DNA from: Planctomycetota bacterium
GTDB lineage: Bacteria; Planctomycetota; B15-G4
Direction of reading: 5' to 3'
Assembly (NCBI GenBank): GCA_003644265.1
Contig: QNBX01000087.1
Coordinates: 1-18,663 of the forward strand
Length of the DNA: 18,663 bases
Part shown: positions 7,483-14,171 of the stretch, piece after piece
How the letters are laid out: every line of letters starts with the position of its first letter
Numbering within the stretch: the stretch's first letter is position 1
Notes under the pieces: model-generated
Database searches by the model: none
The model's input: the letters and a program-made list of their open reading frames with translations, nothing else
What the model was told of the DNA's origin: nothing
Program-made: the position numbers and the translations under genes

Positions 7483-10038
7483 CTATGGCCAGAGGATCTC
7501 GGATGCCTGGTAACCGAGAACCTCGTAGTTCGGGACATAGTCGACCACCGGCTCCAGCACCGGCATCCAGGGCCCGCCGTTCCAGGTCAGGTCCGCGACG
7601 CCGAGGTTGGTGCCCGCAAGGGCCGCCGGGTCGTCTGCGGGTCGGTAGCCGTCCGGCGCGTTGGGCGCGAACCAGTTCAGCACCAGTTCGGTGTCGCTCA
7701 CGCGCAGGAAGTTCGTGTCGCCGTCGATGTCGACGTCGACCGCACCCGACAGGACCTCCTCACTGCTCGTGGCCAGGCCCAGATCGACCAGCTGCTCCAC
7801 CTGGTAGTAGCGCCAGGCGTAGATCGGCATCTCGAGCACGCCCATGGGTCCCATGTTGACGGGGAGCTTGCGCCCCACCGGCACCGGGCGAGCGAAGACG
7901 CCGTCCGACCCATGGCAATCCAGGCACGAGAAGGGCGCGGCACCCAGGGCCTCTTCCTTCGGCGCGACGCCGTGCCCGCCCAAGGTGATGGCGGAGAACG
8001 AGGGGTAGTTCTCGATCGCCTCCATGAACGGGCCCTGCTGTTCGGGAGGCAGCCCCGCCGCCTGCATCTGCAGGAACATCTTGATCAGGCTGCCATCGGG
8101 CAGCTTCATGCTGATCACGTCGGAGACGTCGTCGTAGGGCGGGTACCACTCGTAGCCGTCAGGGAAGCCCATCGGCCGGTTGAAGGCCTGGAACTGCGCC
8201 AGACCCGCGTTGGCGGCCACCAGCATGTCGCCCAGCATCGACTGCCCGGAGTCAACCAGGCCATCGCCGTTCGCGTCCAGGGCCGAGCCCGTGCGCGTGA
8301 GGTAGTGCTCGTAGCCGAAGGTGCCCTTGTCGAAGTACACCAGGTTGGGGAAGATCTGCATCAGCGCCATGGCCTGCAGGTCGGGGTCCGGGCTGCCAAA
8401 GTCGGCCAGGGTCACCTTGCGCGTGTCGGTCGGCGGCGTGGCCAGCATGCCCAGCGCGGAGAAGGCCTCTGCGTTGGCACCCTCTGCGTAGAAGCGGTAC
8501 ATCGAGTGGGCGTTGTAGGGCGCCCCGGCGTCGTTGTTCAGCATGACGCCGTCGAAGAAGCGCGCATCGAACACCATGCCGTTGGCCATGGGCTTGAACG
8601 GCGTGATCTTGGCGTTGGGCATGCCGCGCGCCGCCAAGGGCTGGGCCAGGAATGACGACCCGCCGTCGAACCACATCAGCACGGGCGGGGTCTTGTAGGC
8701 GTCCAGGTCGGCCTCGATGTCGCTCCCGCCCTCATTGATGTACATGTCGGCCACGACCAGGCGCGTGTCCTTGCCCTCGTCGTTGCGGGCGAAGCTGACC
8801 TGGCCACCGTGGCCAAACAGCGAGTAGGTGAGACCGCTGCCGTACGGGATGTGGCAGGTCTCGCAGGACATCGCCTCCAGGTGGCTGGGCCTGTGGTAGT
8901 TGTCGCCGAACTTGCCGATCCCGTCGTGACACTTCACACAGCTCACGTCGAAGGCGTCATCTGGATCGACCGGCAGGCCGGGCGCGGGCGGCATGTAGTC
9001 AGCGGCCGCCAGATCGCCACCCACGGAGTGACCGCGGATGAACTTGTGGTCGCGCTCCGTGTGACACACGGTGCAACGGTTCTCGGCGCCGGCGAAGGGC
9101 CCCGTGGTCGCCGTGGAGTGCACGTCACGCCCCTCGATGAACATCGTGCCGCGCTTGTAGCCGGTGCGCGCGTGCTCGTGGCAACGCAGGCAGGTGTGCT
9201 CGGTCGTGGGTCCGATGGAGGCCAGCGCCGCCGGGCTGCGATCCTGCGCCACGGTGGGCCAGCGCGTCTCGGGCACGCCGTCGCCATCGGTGTCCATCAT
9301 CAGCGGCGCGTCGGGCGTGCCGTCGCCGTCCACGTCGATCACCAGGTCCGGAACGCCATCCCGGTCGAAGTCGCCGTCGTCACGGGCGACGCGCGCCGAG
9401 CCGGTCGGCGTGGGGGAGGCGCCATCGGGCGGCGCCGTGCCGGCCAAGCTGGCCAGGGTGCCGTCCTCGGGCCACGAGCGGTAGGTCTCCGCGTGACAGA
9501 TCAGGCAGTCGATGCCCGCGTTCACGAGCTGCTCGGCCTGCCCCGCCGGATCGGCCACGCCCATCTGCGTGAACATGCCGGAGAACATGCCCTCCATCAT
9601 GGGCAGGTAGCGACCGACGTGGCACTTGGCGCACTCGCCCAGGTTCACATCGGTAAATGAGTTGGTCAGGCCCGTCGTGCCCGGCAGCCCGCAGGCTCGG
9701 TCGATCATGCCGTGGGCGCCCCCACCCGGGAACATCACCCGTGGTGTGGCCGCGGCCAGGTTGAAGTGCACGGAGTCCTTCACCTCTGGCACCGCGTTGG
9801 GGTGGCACTTGCTGCAGAGCGTCCCGACCAGATCGCGCTGGACGTCGGCCAGCGCGACCTCGTGCCCTCCCACAAGGTAGGTCTGACTGTCCTCGTCGAA
9901 GCTGAACGCGTGCACAGAGTCGCTCGTGGCGCCTCCACCGCCTCCGCCACCGCCTCCACCACCCGTGCTGCTATCGCTGCAAGCACCGAGGAGCAGCGCG
10001 ATCGAGAGTACCCACACCATGTTGTTGTTGAAGCGCAT
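7483..10038 (-). CDS. Octaheme c-type cytochrome lipoprotein with calcium-binding-type insert
   Basis: An 851-residue exported electron-transfer protein. The N-terminus has a lipoprotein signal ending LLLGAC, with Cys20 as the lipidated residue and Ser after it, which points to the outer membrane. Eleven glycines follow (26-36). Eight CxxCH heme sites are present at residues 75, 136, 178, 283, 322, 367, 392 and 705. Between hemes 3 and 4 sit three thrombospondin-type-3-like loops (DFDRDGVPD, DVDGDGTPD, DTDGDGVPE; 223-257), and an EF-hand-like loop DANGDGLVD lies at 588-596. Hemes 1-7 fall in the first 400 residues; a heme-free stretch of about 310 residues separates heme 8. Spacing and motifs such as CLRCHE and SCETCHIP recall multiheme families related to octaheme tetrathionate reductase, but I cannot assign a substrate. 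It could be a surface electron conduit or a reductase. The start at 10038 is set by GGAGGT six bases upstream. Confidence 0.9.
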   Translation of the reverse strand: MRFNNNMVWVLSIALLLGACSDSSTGGGGGGGGGGGATSDSVHAFSFDEDSQTYLVGGHEVALADVQRDLVGTLCSKCHPNAVPEVKDSVHFNLAAATPRVMFPGGGAHGMIDRACGLPGTTGLTNSFTDVNLGECAKCHVGRYLPMMEGMFSGMFTQMGVADPAGQAEQLVNAGIDCLICHAETYRSWPEDGTLASLAGTAPPDGASPTPTGSARVARDDGDFDRDGVPDLVIDVDGDGTPDAPLMMDTDGDGVPETRWPTVAQDRSPAALASIGPTTEHTCLRCHEHARTGYKRGTMFIEGRDVHSTATTGPFAGAENRCTVCHTERDHKFIRGHSVGGDLAAADYMPPAPGLPVDPDDAFDVSCVKCHDGIGKFGDNYHRPSHLEAMSCETCHIPYGSGLTYSLFGHGGQVSFARNDEGKDTRLVVADMYINEGGSDIEADLDAYKTPPVLMWFDGGSSFLAQPLAARGMPNAKITPFKPMANGMVFDARFFDGVMLNNDAGAPYNAHSMYRFYAEGANAEAFSALGMLATPPTDTRKVTLADFGSPDPDLQAMALMQIFPNLVYFDKGTFGYEHYLTRTGSALDANGDGLVDSGQSMLGDMLVAANAGLAQFQAFNRPMGFPDGYEWYPPYDDVSDVISMKLPDGSLIKMFLQMQAAGLPPEQQGPFMEAIENYPSFSAITLGGHGVAPKEEALGAAPFSCLDCHGSDGVFARPVPVGRKLPVNMGPMGVLEMPIYAWRYYQVEQLVDLGLATSSEEVLSGAVDVDIDGDTNFLRVSDTELVLNWFAPNAPDGYRPADDPAALAGTNLGVADLTWNGGPWMPVLEPVVDYVPNYEVLGYQASEILWP

Positions 10039-10044
10039 GATCCG

Positions 10045-10050
10045 ACCTCC
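10045..10050 (-). promoter_or_regulatory. Ribosome binding site GGAGGT deciding the start at 10038
   Basis: On the minus strand GGAGGT ends six bases before the ATG at 10038. The frame stays open nine codons further, to 10065, but that would put nine extra residues before a lipoprotein signal and would place this site inside the coding region. Confidence 0.8.
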
Positions 10051-10109
10051 AGGCTGAGGAATCACCTGAAGTATCGGTCGCGTTTGGGCCCCCGGTTATC
10101 GCCCCGGGA

Positions 10110-10135
10110 GGGGGTTTCCCTGCCCCCTTGGGGGC
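10110..10135 (-). promoter_or_regulatory. Competing G/C-tract hairpins upstream of the cytochrome gene
   Basis: Three tracts alternate: GGGGG (10110-10114), CCCCC (10123-10127) and GGGGG (10130-10134). The C-tract can pair with either neighbour, so two structures exclude each other. A perfect 13-base dyad CTGCTC-A-GAGCAG (10138-10150) lies next to them. Depending on where transcription starts, this is either the end of the PAS-LuxR transcript or part of the cytochrome leader. Confidence 0.35.
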
Positions 10136-10171
10136 ATCTGCTCAGAGCAGGCCCTGGGCGCCGACCCAGCC

Positions 10172-10243
10172 GCCTCGGCCGCCCCGGCCGCCCCAGTCGC
10201 CCCAGTCGCCCCAGTCGCCCCAGTCGCCCCAGTCGCCCCGGCC
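10172..10243. repeat. 9-bp tandem repeat, eight units, between regulator and cytochrome genes
   Basis: Five identical units gccccagtc (10190-10234) are flanked by gccccggcc on both sides (10181-10189 and 10235-10243) and by gcctcggcc at 10172-10180. It is intergenic: 36 bases after the PAS-LuxR stop and about 134 bases before the cytochrome start. The flanking variant units suggest expansion from the middle. Confidence 0.95.
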
Positions 10244-10278
10244 GCCATCCGAGCTCGCGGCTTGTGGAGCAACCCGGA

Positions 10279-10935
10279 CTAGCCGGTCAGGCCGTTCTGG
10301 ATGGCGTACCTGATCGCCTCGGCCCGGGAGCCCAGGTCGAGCTTGGCGTACAGGTGCTTGAGGTGGCTGCGCACCGTGGAGGTCGAGATGAACATGGCCT
10401 CGCCGATCTCGGCGTTGCTCATGCCCTCGCCCACGTGGCCCAGGATACGCAGCTCCTGCGCGGTGAGCCCCTCCTGCGGCGCCCGGGGCGCGGAGGTGCT
10501 GTCGTGGGTCAGCTCGAGGAAGCGACGCGTGAGCTCTTCGGAGAGATTCACCGCCACCGTGCGCTCGGCGGTCACGTCGCAGAACAGCACGGCCCGGCCC
10601 AGCACCTCCCCGTCGCTCGAACGGCAGTACGACGCGTTGACCTTGAGCTCGCCGTGCCGCGGCCAGTGGGTCGTCACCTCCCCCATGGCGTTGCCCTCGG
10701 CTTGGCTCGCCTCGTGCCAGAAGGCAGAGAACTGCGGGTCACGCAGGACGTGCGTGAACAGCTCGCCCGTGACCTCGCCGCGCTTCACGCCGAGCAGGTC
10801 CTCGGCGGCCCGGTTGAGCCAGCTCAGCTTGCCCGACTCGGTCAGGATCACGAGGCCGACGCACATGCCGTCCAGCGCCGAGCCGACCATGCAGTCGATC
10901 AGGCAGCTGCGTTCGAGGCTGGTCGGTTGGCGCAT
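10279..10935 (-). CDS. PAS domain + LuxR-type HTH transcriptional regulator
   Basis: A 218-residue cytoplasmic one-component regulator. A PAS domain (about 14-128) includes GMCVGLVILTESGKLSWLNRAAEDLLG and ends GRAVLFCDVTAERT, the usual PAS/PAC outline. There is no receiver or kinase domain, so a ligand or cofactor bound by the PAS domain probably provides the signal. A linker with a coiled character (129-155) leads to a LuxR-type HTH (about 156-216) with LTAQELRILGHVGEGMSNAEI and STSTVRSHLKHLYAKL. The frame stays open far upstream, but the extension runs antisense through the next gene; the ATG at 10935 gives a normal-sized protein. No good ribosome binding site precedes it, so the start is less certain. 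It is divergent from the FG-GAP gene and upstream of the cytochrome gene on the same strand, both plausible targets. Confidence 0.88.
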   Translation of the reverse strand: MRQPTSLERSCLIDCMVGSALDGMCVGLVILTESGKLSWLNRAAEDLLGVKRGEVTGELFTHVLRDPQFSAFWHEASQAEGNAMGEVTTHWPRHGELKVNASYCRSSDGEVLGRAVLFCDVTAERTVAVNLSEELTRRFLELTHDSTSAPRAPQEGLTAQELRILGHVGEGMSNAEIGEAMFISTSTVRSHLKHLYAKLDLGSRAEAIRYAIQNGLTG

Positions 10936-10972
10936 GGCTGGGTCGATTCCGCGAGGGAGGAGAGCTGAGCCG

Positions 10973-10978
10973 ATGATA
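10973..10978 (-). promoter_or_regulatory. Candidate -10 element TATCAT for the PAS-LuxR gene
   Basis: On the minus strand the context is GGCGTATCATCGG, placing a transcript start about 30 bases before the ATG at 10935. It matches TATAAT at five of six positions. No matching -35 was found at the usual distance. Confidence 0.3.
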
Positions 10979-11051
10979 CGCCAACCCGCGTCGCCGCAGC
11001 TCCCGTGGGCACAACCCGGCAGGCGTGCGCCGCGGGTCCTCGCGACGCGGC

Positions 11052-11080
11052 GCGACAGGAGTAGCCCTTCAGAGTAGGCT
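11052..11080 (+). promoter_or_regulatory. Candidate promoter GCGACA-17-TAGGCT for the FG-GAP gene
   Basis: GCGACA (11052-11057) and TAGGCT (11075-11080) are 17 bp apart. Transcription would start near 11087, giving a leader of about 35 bases that includes the ribosome binding site. The -10 string, with its following G, is identical to those before two other exported-protein genes here. Confidence 0.45.
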
Positions 11081-11105
11081 GCTTCGAGAGTCTGAGCTGA
11101 CATCC

Positions 11106-11114
11106 AAAGGAGGA
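11106..11114 (+). promoter_or_regulatory. Strong ribosome binding site AAAGGAGGA
   Basis: This near-complete match to the anti-Shine-Dalgarno sequence lies seven bases before the ATG at 11122. It is the longest such match in the window and suggests the FG-GAP protein is made in quantity. Confidence 0.8.
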
Positions 11115-11121
11115 CAGGACC

Positions 11122-13821
11122 ATGGCGAGCACCCACCCGGCCGCAAGCACCACGACCCGGAGCGTCCGCCCGGCCTCGCTCAGAGCCGCCGCCCTCTGCT
11201 GTGCGGGCTGGACCGCCGGACTGGGCTGGGTCGCAGGGGCCGCCACACCGTGTGCCGCCCAGATCAGCTACGCCGAATCTGCCGTGACTCTGGGACTGAA
11301 TCACACCGTCACCTACGGCGACACGTTCGAGGACATCTGGCCCGCCAGCCTGCCCGGCGGCATGGTCTACATGCAGCGCAACATGGGCAACGGCGCTGCC
11401 GTCGCGGACTACGACGGCGACGGCGATCTGGACGTGTACCTCGCGGCCCAGCTCGACAACCCGAACGCGCTCTTCCAGAACCAACTGATCGAGACCGGCA
11501 GCCTCGCGTTCATCGACGTGGCGGCCGCCGCCGGCGTCGACAACCTGGGCCATACGCGCACGCCCATGTTCGTTGACCTCGACAACGACGGCTGGCTCGA
11601 CCTGATCCTGGCCAACGACTCCATCAGCGGCGGTGGCCACTCCCCGTCCGCGATCTACCAGAACCTGGGCGACGGCAGCTTCGCTGACGTCACCAGCGGC
11701 AGCGGCTTTGCGCCCCTGGGCCTGATCAAGGGAGGCATGGGCGTCACGGACTACGACGCTGACGGGCTGCTCGACATCTACGTCACCAACTGGAAGGGCG
11801 GGCCGGCCGGCAACATGCTCGAAGGCCACAGCTACCTGTATCGCAACCTGGGCGGCTTCCTGTTCGAGGACACGTCGCTGGCGTCAGGCCTGGGCGAGCT
11901 GATGAGCAACGCCTTCACGCCCATCTTCGCCGACTTCGACAACGACGGGGACTCCGACCTGTACCAGGCCATCGACGGCCTGCCGGACTTCTACTTCCGC
12001 AACACGGGTGGCCAGTTCGTGGACGCCACAGGAGAGACCAACGCGACCCACGTCGGGTCGGACATGGGTGTGGCGGTGCTCGACTTCGACGGCGACGGCG
12101 ACCTCGACGTCTACACCTGCAACGCCACCGACCCCTATGGAAACTGGGGCGGCAACACGCTGCAGATCAACAGCTTCTCAGCAGACGGAAACACATTCTT
12201 CGACGACGACGCATGGGGCGCCGGCGTGGCCAACACGGGCTGGGGCTGGGGTGTCGAGTGGGTCGACTGTGACAACGACGGCGCCCACGAGCTGTTCGTC
12301 GTCAACGGCTTCGATGAGTGGCTCGGGACGGGCATGGCCATCGACGTCCCCGGCTTTCCCGACACCGAGGAGCTGCTGATGGGCGTGCGCTCGTTCCTGT
12401 TCGGTCAGATCGGCGGCGGTCAGTTCACCGAGCTGAAGAGCGCCAACGCCGCCATCGTCAGCGACGCCCGCGCGACCATCGCCTTCGATGCCGATCGCGA
12501 TGGCGACATGGACCTGCTCATCACCAACATCGATCAGCCGGTGAGCTTCCTGCTCAACCAGACCACCGACAGCCACCACTGGCTCGACATCAAGTTGCAG
12601 GGCAGCAGCAGCAACCGCGATGGCGTGGGCGCCCGGGTGCGCGTCAGCGCGGGCGGAGCCGTCGCCTACCAGGACCTGATCGGCGGCGGCAGCTACATGT
12701 CGGGTCGCCCCTTCGAGCTGCACTTCGGCATGGGCAACCAGCTGGTTGCGGACGAGCTGCGGGTCTTCTGGCCCGACGGCAAGCAGACCGTCGTGCACGA
12801 CGTGGCGAGCGACCAGATGATCACCGTCCAGCAGGACGGCGACCTGAACGCGGCAGCGATCCACGCCACCCTCGGCCGGCCGGGCAGCGCGGGCTTCGAC
12901 GGCGCCCTGGTGACCCAGATGCCCTCGGGCTCGTGGCGCGCCGCCATGCTCAAGCTCACCTCGCCGGGCGACGTGACCCTGACCGATCTCGACCTGCTGG
13001 CGGGCACCAACTCGGCGCTCTCCAAGGCCGACATCAGCGGCCTGCAGCTCGACATCTTCAGCGACTTCCAGCTGGCCCAGGACATGGCCGCGGCGGGGCA
13101 GCCCCTCTCCGGCGACCTGGCACACCTCGAGCTGCCCATCACCCCAGCCGATCTGGGCGACTGGACCCTGGGGCAGGAGATCCACGCCACGCTGCCGCAG
13201 TACTGCTACCGGGTCTCGGGCCTCAACCTCCCGCTGGACACCGCGCAGGAGGTCTGGCTTGCCGTGCAGTGGACGGGCGACTGCGCCACGCCCGGCGGCT
13301 GCATCGGACCGCCGGTCAGCACGCTGGAGGGTCAGGACTGGCGCCTGCTCTCACCCGATCTCCCGGGCGAGCACTGGGTCGGCGCTCCGTCCCTGGCGCT
13401 GACGGCCTGGACCCAGCCGACGGGCGCCTGCAGCGCCGCGCTCTACGGCAGCGGCTGGCCCGGCAGCGGCGGCCTCGTGCCGGCCTTCTCGTTTGAGGAC
13501 TGCCCGGCCGCCGGCGACGTGTTCAGCCTCTCGATCGCCGACATCCTGGGGGGCTCGACCGGGCTCATGCTGCTGGGCTTTGAGCAGGCCGCCACGCCCA
13601 TCGGCAACTCGGGCTGCACCCTGAACGTGTCCCCGGTGCTGCCGATCAACTACTCGCTGCCCGTCGGCGGCGTGGGTGCGGGCGGCGGCCAGGTCAACCT
13701 GCAGATCCCCTTCCCGGCCAGCGCGTCTGGTTTCCACATGACCACCCAGGTCTTCTTCGCGGACCCCGCCAGCCCCATCGGCTACTCCGCCACCGGGGGA
13801 CTCGAGATCATCATTCCCTGA
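11122..13821 (+). CDS. Secreted CRTAC1-like protein: FG-GAP/VCBS repeats, ASPIC/UnbV domain, planctomycetal C-terminal domain
   Basis: The product is an 899-residue exported protein. The signal peptide lies within residues 1-46, with a likely cleavage near CAAQ. Seven calcium-binding FG-GAP-type loops with DxDxDG or a close variant are at about 97, 152, 210, 271, 321, 382 and 456, spaced as in a beta-propeller. An ASPIC/UnbV domain follows (about 503-570), recognised by RDGVGARVRV, GGGSYMSG and ELRVFWPDGK. The part from 575 to 770 is beta-rich and unassigned. The last 125 residues (from about 772, YGSGWPGSGG to GYSATGGLEIIIP) match a C-terminal domain I know from exported planctomycetal proteins, possibly for sorting or attachment. 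No catalytic residues are seen; binding or adhesion at the cell surface is likely. It is divergent from the PAS-LuxR gene and intact to its end. Confidence 0.9.
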   Translation: MASTHPAASTTTRSVRPASLRAAALCCAGWTAGLGWVAGAATPCAAQISYAESAVTLGLNHTVTYGDTFEDIWPASLPGGMVYMQRNMGNGAAVADYDGDGDLDVYLAAQLDNPNALFQNQLIETGSLAFIDVAAAAGVDNLGHTRTPMFVDLDNDGWLDLILANDSISGGGHSPSAIYQNLGDGSFADVTSGSGFAPLGLIKGGMGVTDYDADGLLDIYVTNWKGGPAGNMLEGHSYLYRNLGGFLFEDTSLASGLGELMSNAFTPIFADFDNDGDSDLYQAIDGLPDFYFRNTGGQFVDATGETNATHVGSDMGVAVLDFDGDGDLDVYTCNATDPYGNWGGNTLQINSFSADGNTFFDDDAWGAGVANTGWGWGVEWVDCDNDGAHELFVVNGFDEWLGTGMAIDVPGFPDTEELLMGVRSFLFGQIGGGQFTELKSANAAIVSDARATIAFDADRDGDMDLLITNIDQPVSFLLNQTTDSHHWLDIKLQGSSSNRDGVGARVRVSAGGAVAYQDLIGGGSYMSGRPFELHFGMGNQLVADELRVFWPDGKQTVVHDVASDQMITVQQDGDLNAAAIHATLGRPGSAGFDGALVTQMPSGSWRAAMLKLTSPGDVTLTDLDLLAGTNSALSKADISGLQLDIFSDFQLAQDMAAAGQPLSGDLAHLELPITPADLGDWTLGQEIHATLPQYCYRVSGLNLPLDTAQEVWLAVQWTGDCATPGGCIGPPVSTLEGQDWRLLSPDLPGEHWVGAPSLALTAWTQPTGACSAALYGSGWPGSGGLVPAFSFEDCPAAGDVFSLSIADILGGSTGLMLLGFEQAATPIGNSGCTLNVSPVLPINYSLPVGGVGAGGGQVNLQIPFPASASGFHMTTQVFFADPASPIGYSATGGLEIIIP

Positions 13822-14016
13822 GCGTGCGCCGCGCGGGGCGATGTGAGGCTGCGCGATGGCCAGGGTGTTCTCGCCGCGACCGCAGCCCAGCTCGAGCAAC
13901 TCCTTGCCGTCCAGGTCGAGCAGTTGCTCGATCAGCGTCAGCTCGTCGCAGACGCGCTCGATCCGCGTCGTGTCGCCGGAGTCGAGGTCCGCAGCGGCTC
14001 GGGTTCTCTTGTTCAT
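13822..14016 (-). pseudogene. 5' remnant of a class I SAM-dependent methyltransferase gene
   Basis: From the ATG at 14016 the minus strand encodes about 65 residues before reaching the stop codon of the convergent FG-GAP gene. Residues about 19-55 (IERVCDELTLIEQLLDLDG, then KELLELGCGRGENTLAIA) match the region around motif I of class I methyltransferases, with LELGCGRG as the SAM-binding glycine loop. In complete members another 130 or more residues follow, with motifs II-IV. Here the frame instead runs into antisense of the FG-GAP gene, whose own C-terminus is intact. The match stops near 13850. It is therefore probably a truncated relic left by a deletion or rearrangement. No ribosome binding site precedes the ATG, so expression is doubtful. 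Confidence 0.65.
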
Positions 14017-14103
14017 GGGCCGAGTGTGCCCGCCGCGAGCCCGGCACGCGAGCCTGGGTGAACATGGTTCCTCGGCTGCCACCCAGGCGACATCCCGCCC
14101 TGC

Positions 14104-14109
14104 TAGAGT
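14104..14109 (+). promoter_or_regulatory. Candidate -10 element TAGAGT before the 1005-residue exported protein
   Basis: The context is CTGCTAGAGTCCG, 62 bases before the ATG at 14172. It fits the TANNNT pattern and resembles the TAGGCT elements seen elsewhere in the window. No -35 at the usual distance; a GCGACA lies only 11 bp upstream. The rest of 14017-14171 holds no other recognisable feature. Confidence 0.3.
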
Positions 14110-14158
14110 CCGTGTCGGGGTGCATCGAGCGCTGCATCCGGCACGACAGGCACGCGAC

Positions 14159-14165
14159 AGGGAGG
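14159..14165 (+). promoter_or_regulatory. Ribosome binding site AGGGAGG deciding the start at 14172
   Basis: The site ends six bases before the ATG at 14172. The frame stays open upstream to 13824, but that extension is Arg-rich, lacks such a site and lies over the methyltransferase remnant. Confidence 0.8.
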
Positions 14166-14171
14166 CTCGCC

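Noticed and set aside
7438..9660. Two long plus-strand open frames (7438-8655 and 8809-9660) across the cytochrome gene
   Set aside because: They are antisense to a gene with eight intact heme motifs and have no recognisable domain.
10172..10243. The 9-bp repeat array as a CRISPR array
   Set aside because: The units are directly adjacent with no spacers and are far too short; no cas gene is near.
9712..10968. Plus-strand open frame spanning the 9-bp repeat and the PAS-LuxR gene
   Set aside because: It joins antisense of the cytochrome N-terminus, the repeat and antisense of the regulator; the Pro/Ser/Arg repeat translation is an accident of the 9-bp period.
10936..11829. N-terminal extension of the PAS-LuxR frame to 11829
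   Set aside because: The extension is antisense to the signal peptide and first FG-GAP repeats of the convincing plus-strand gene; the start at 10935 gives a normal PAS-LuxR protein.
13824..14171. N-terminal extension of the 1005-residue protein to 13824
   Set aside because: It is Arg-rich, precedes a proper ribosome binding site and signal peptide, and overlaps the methyltransferase remnant on the other strand.
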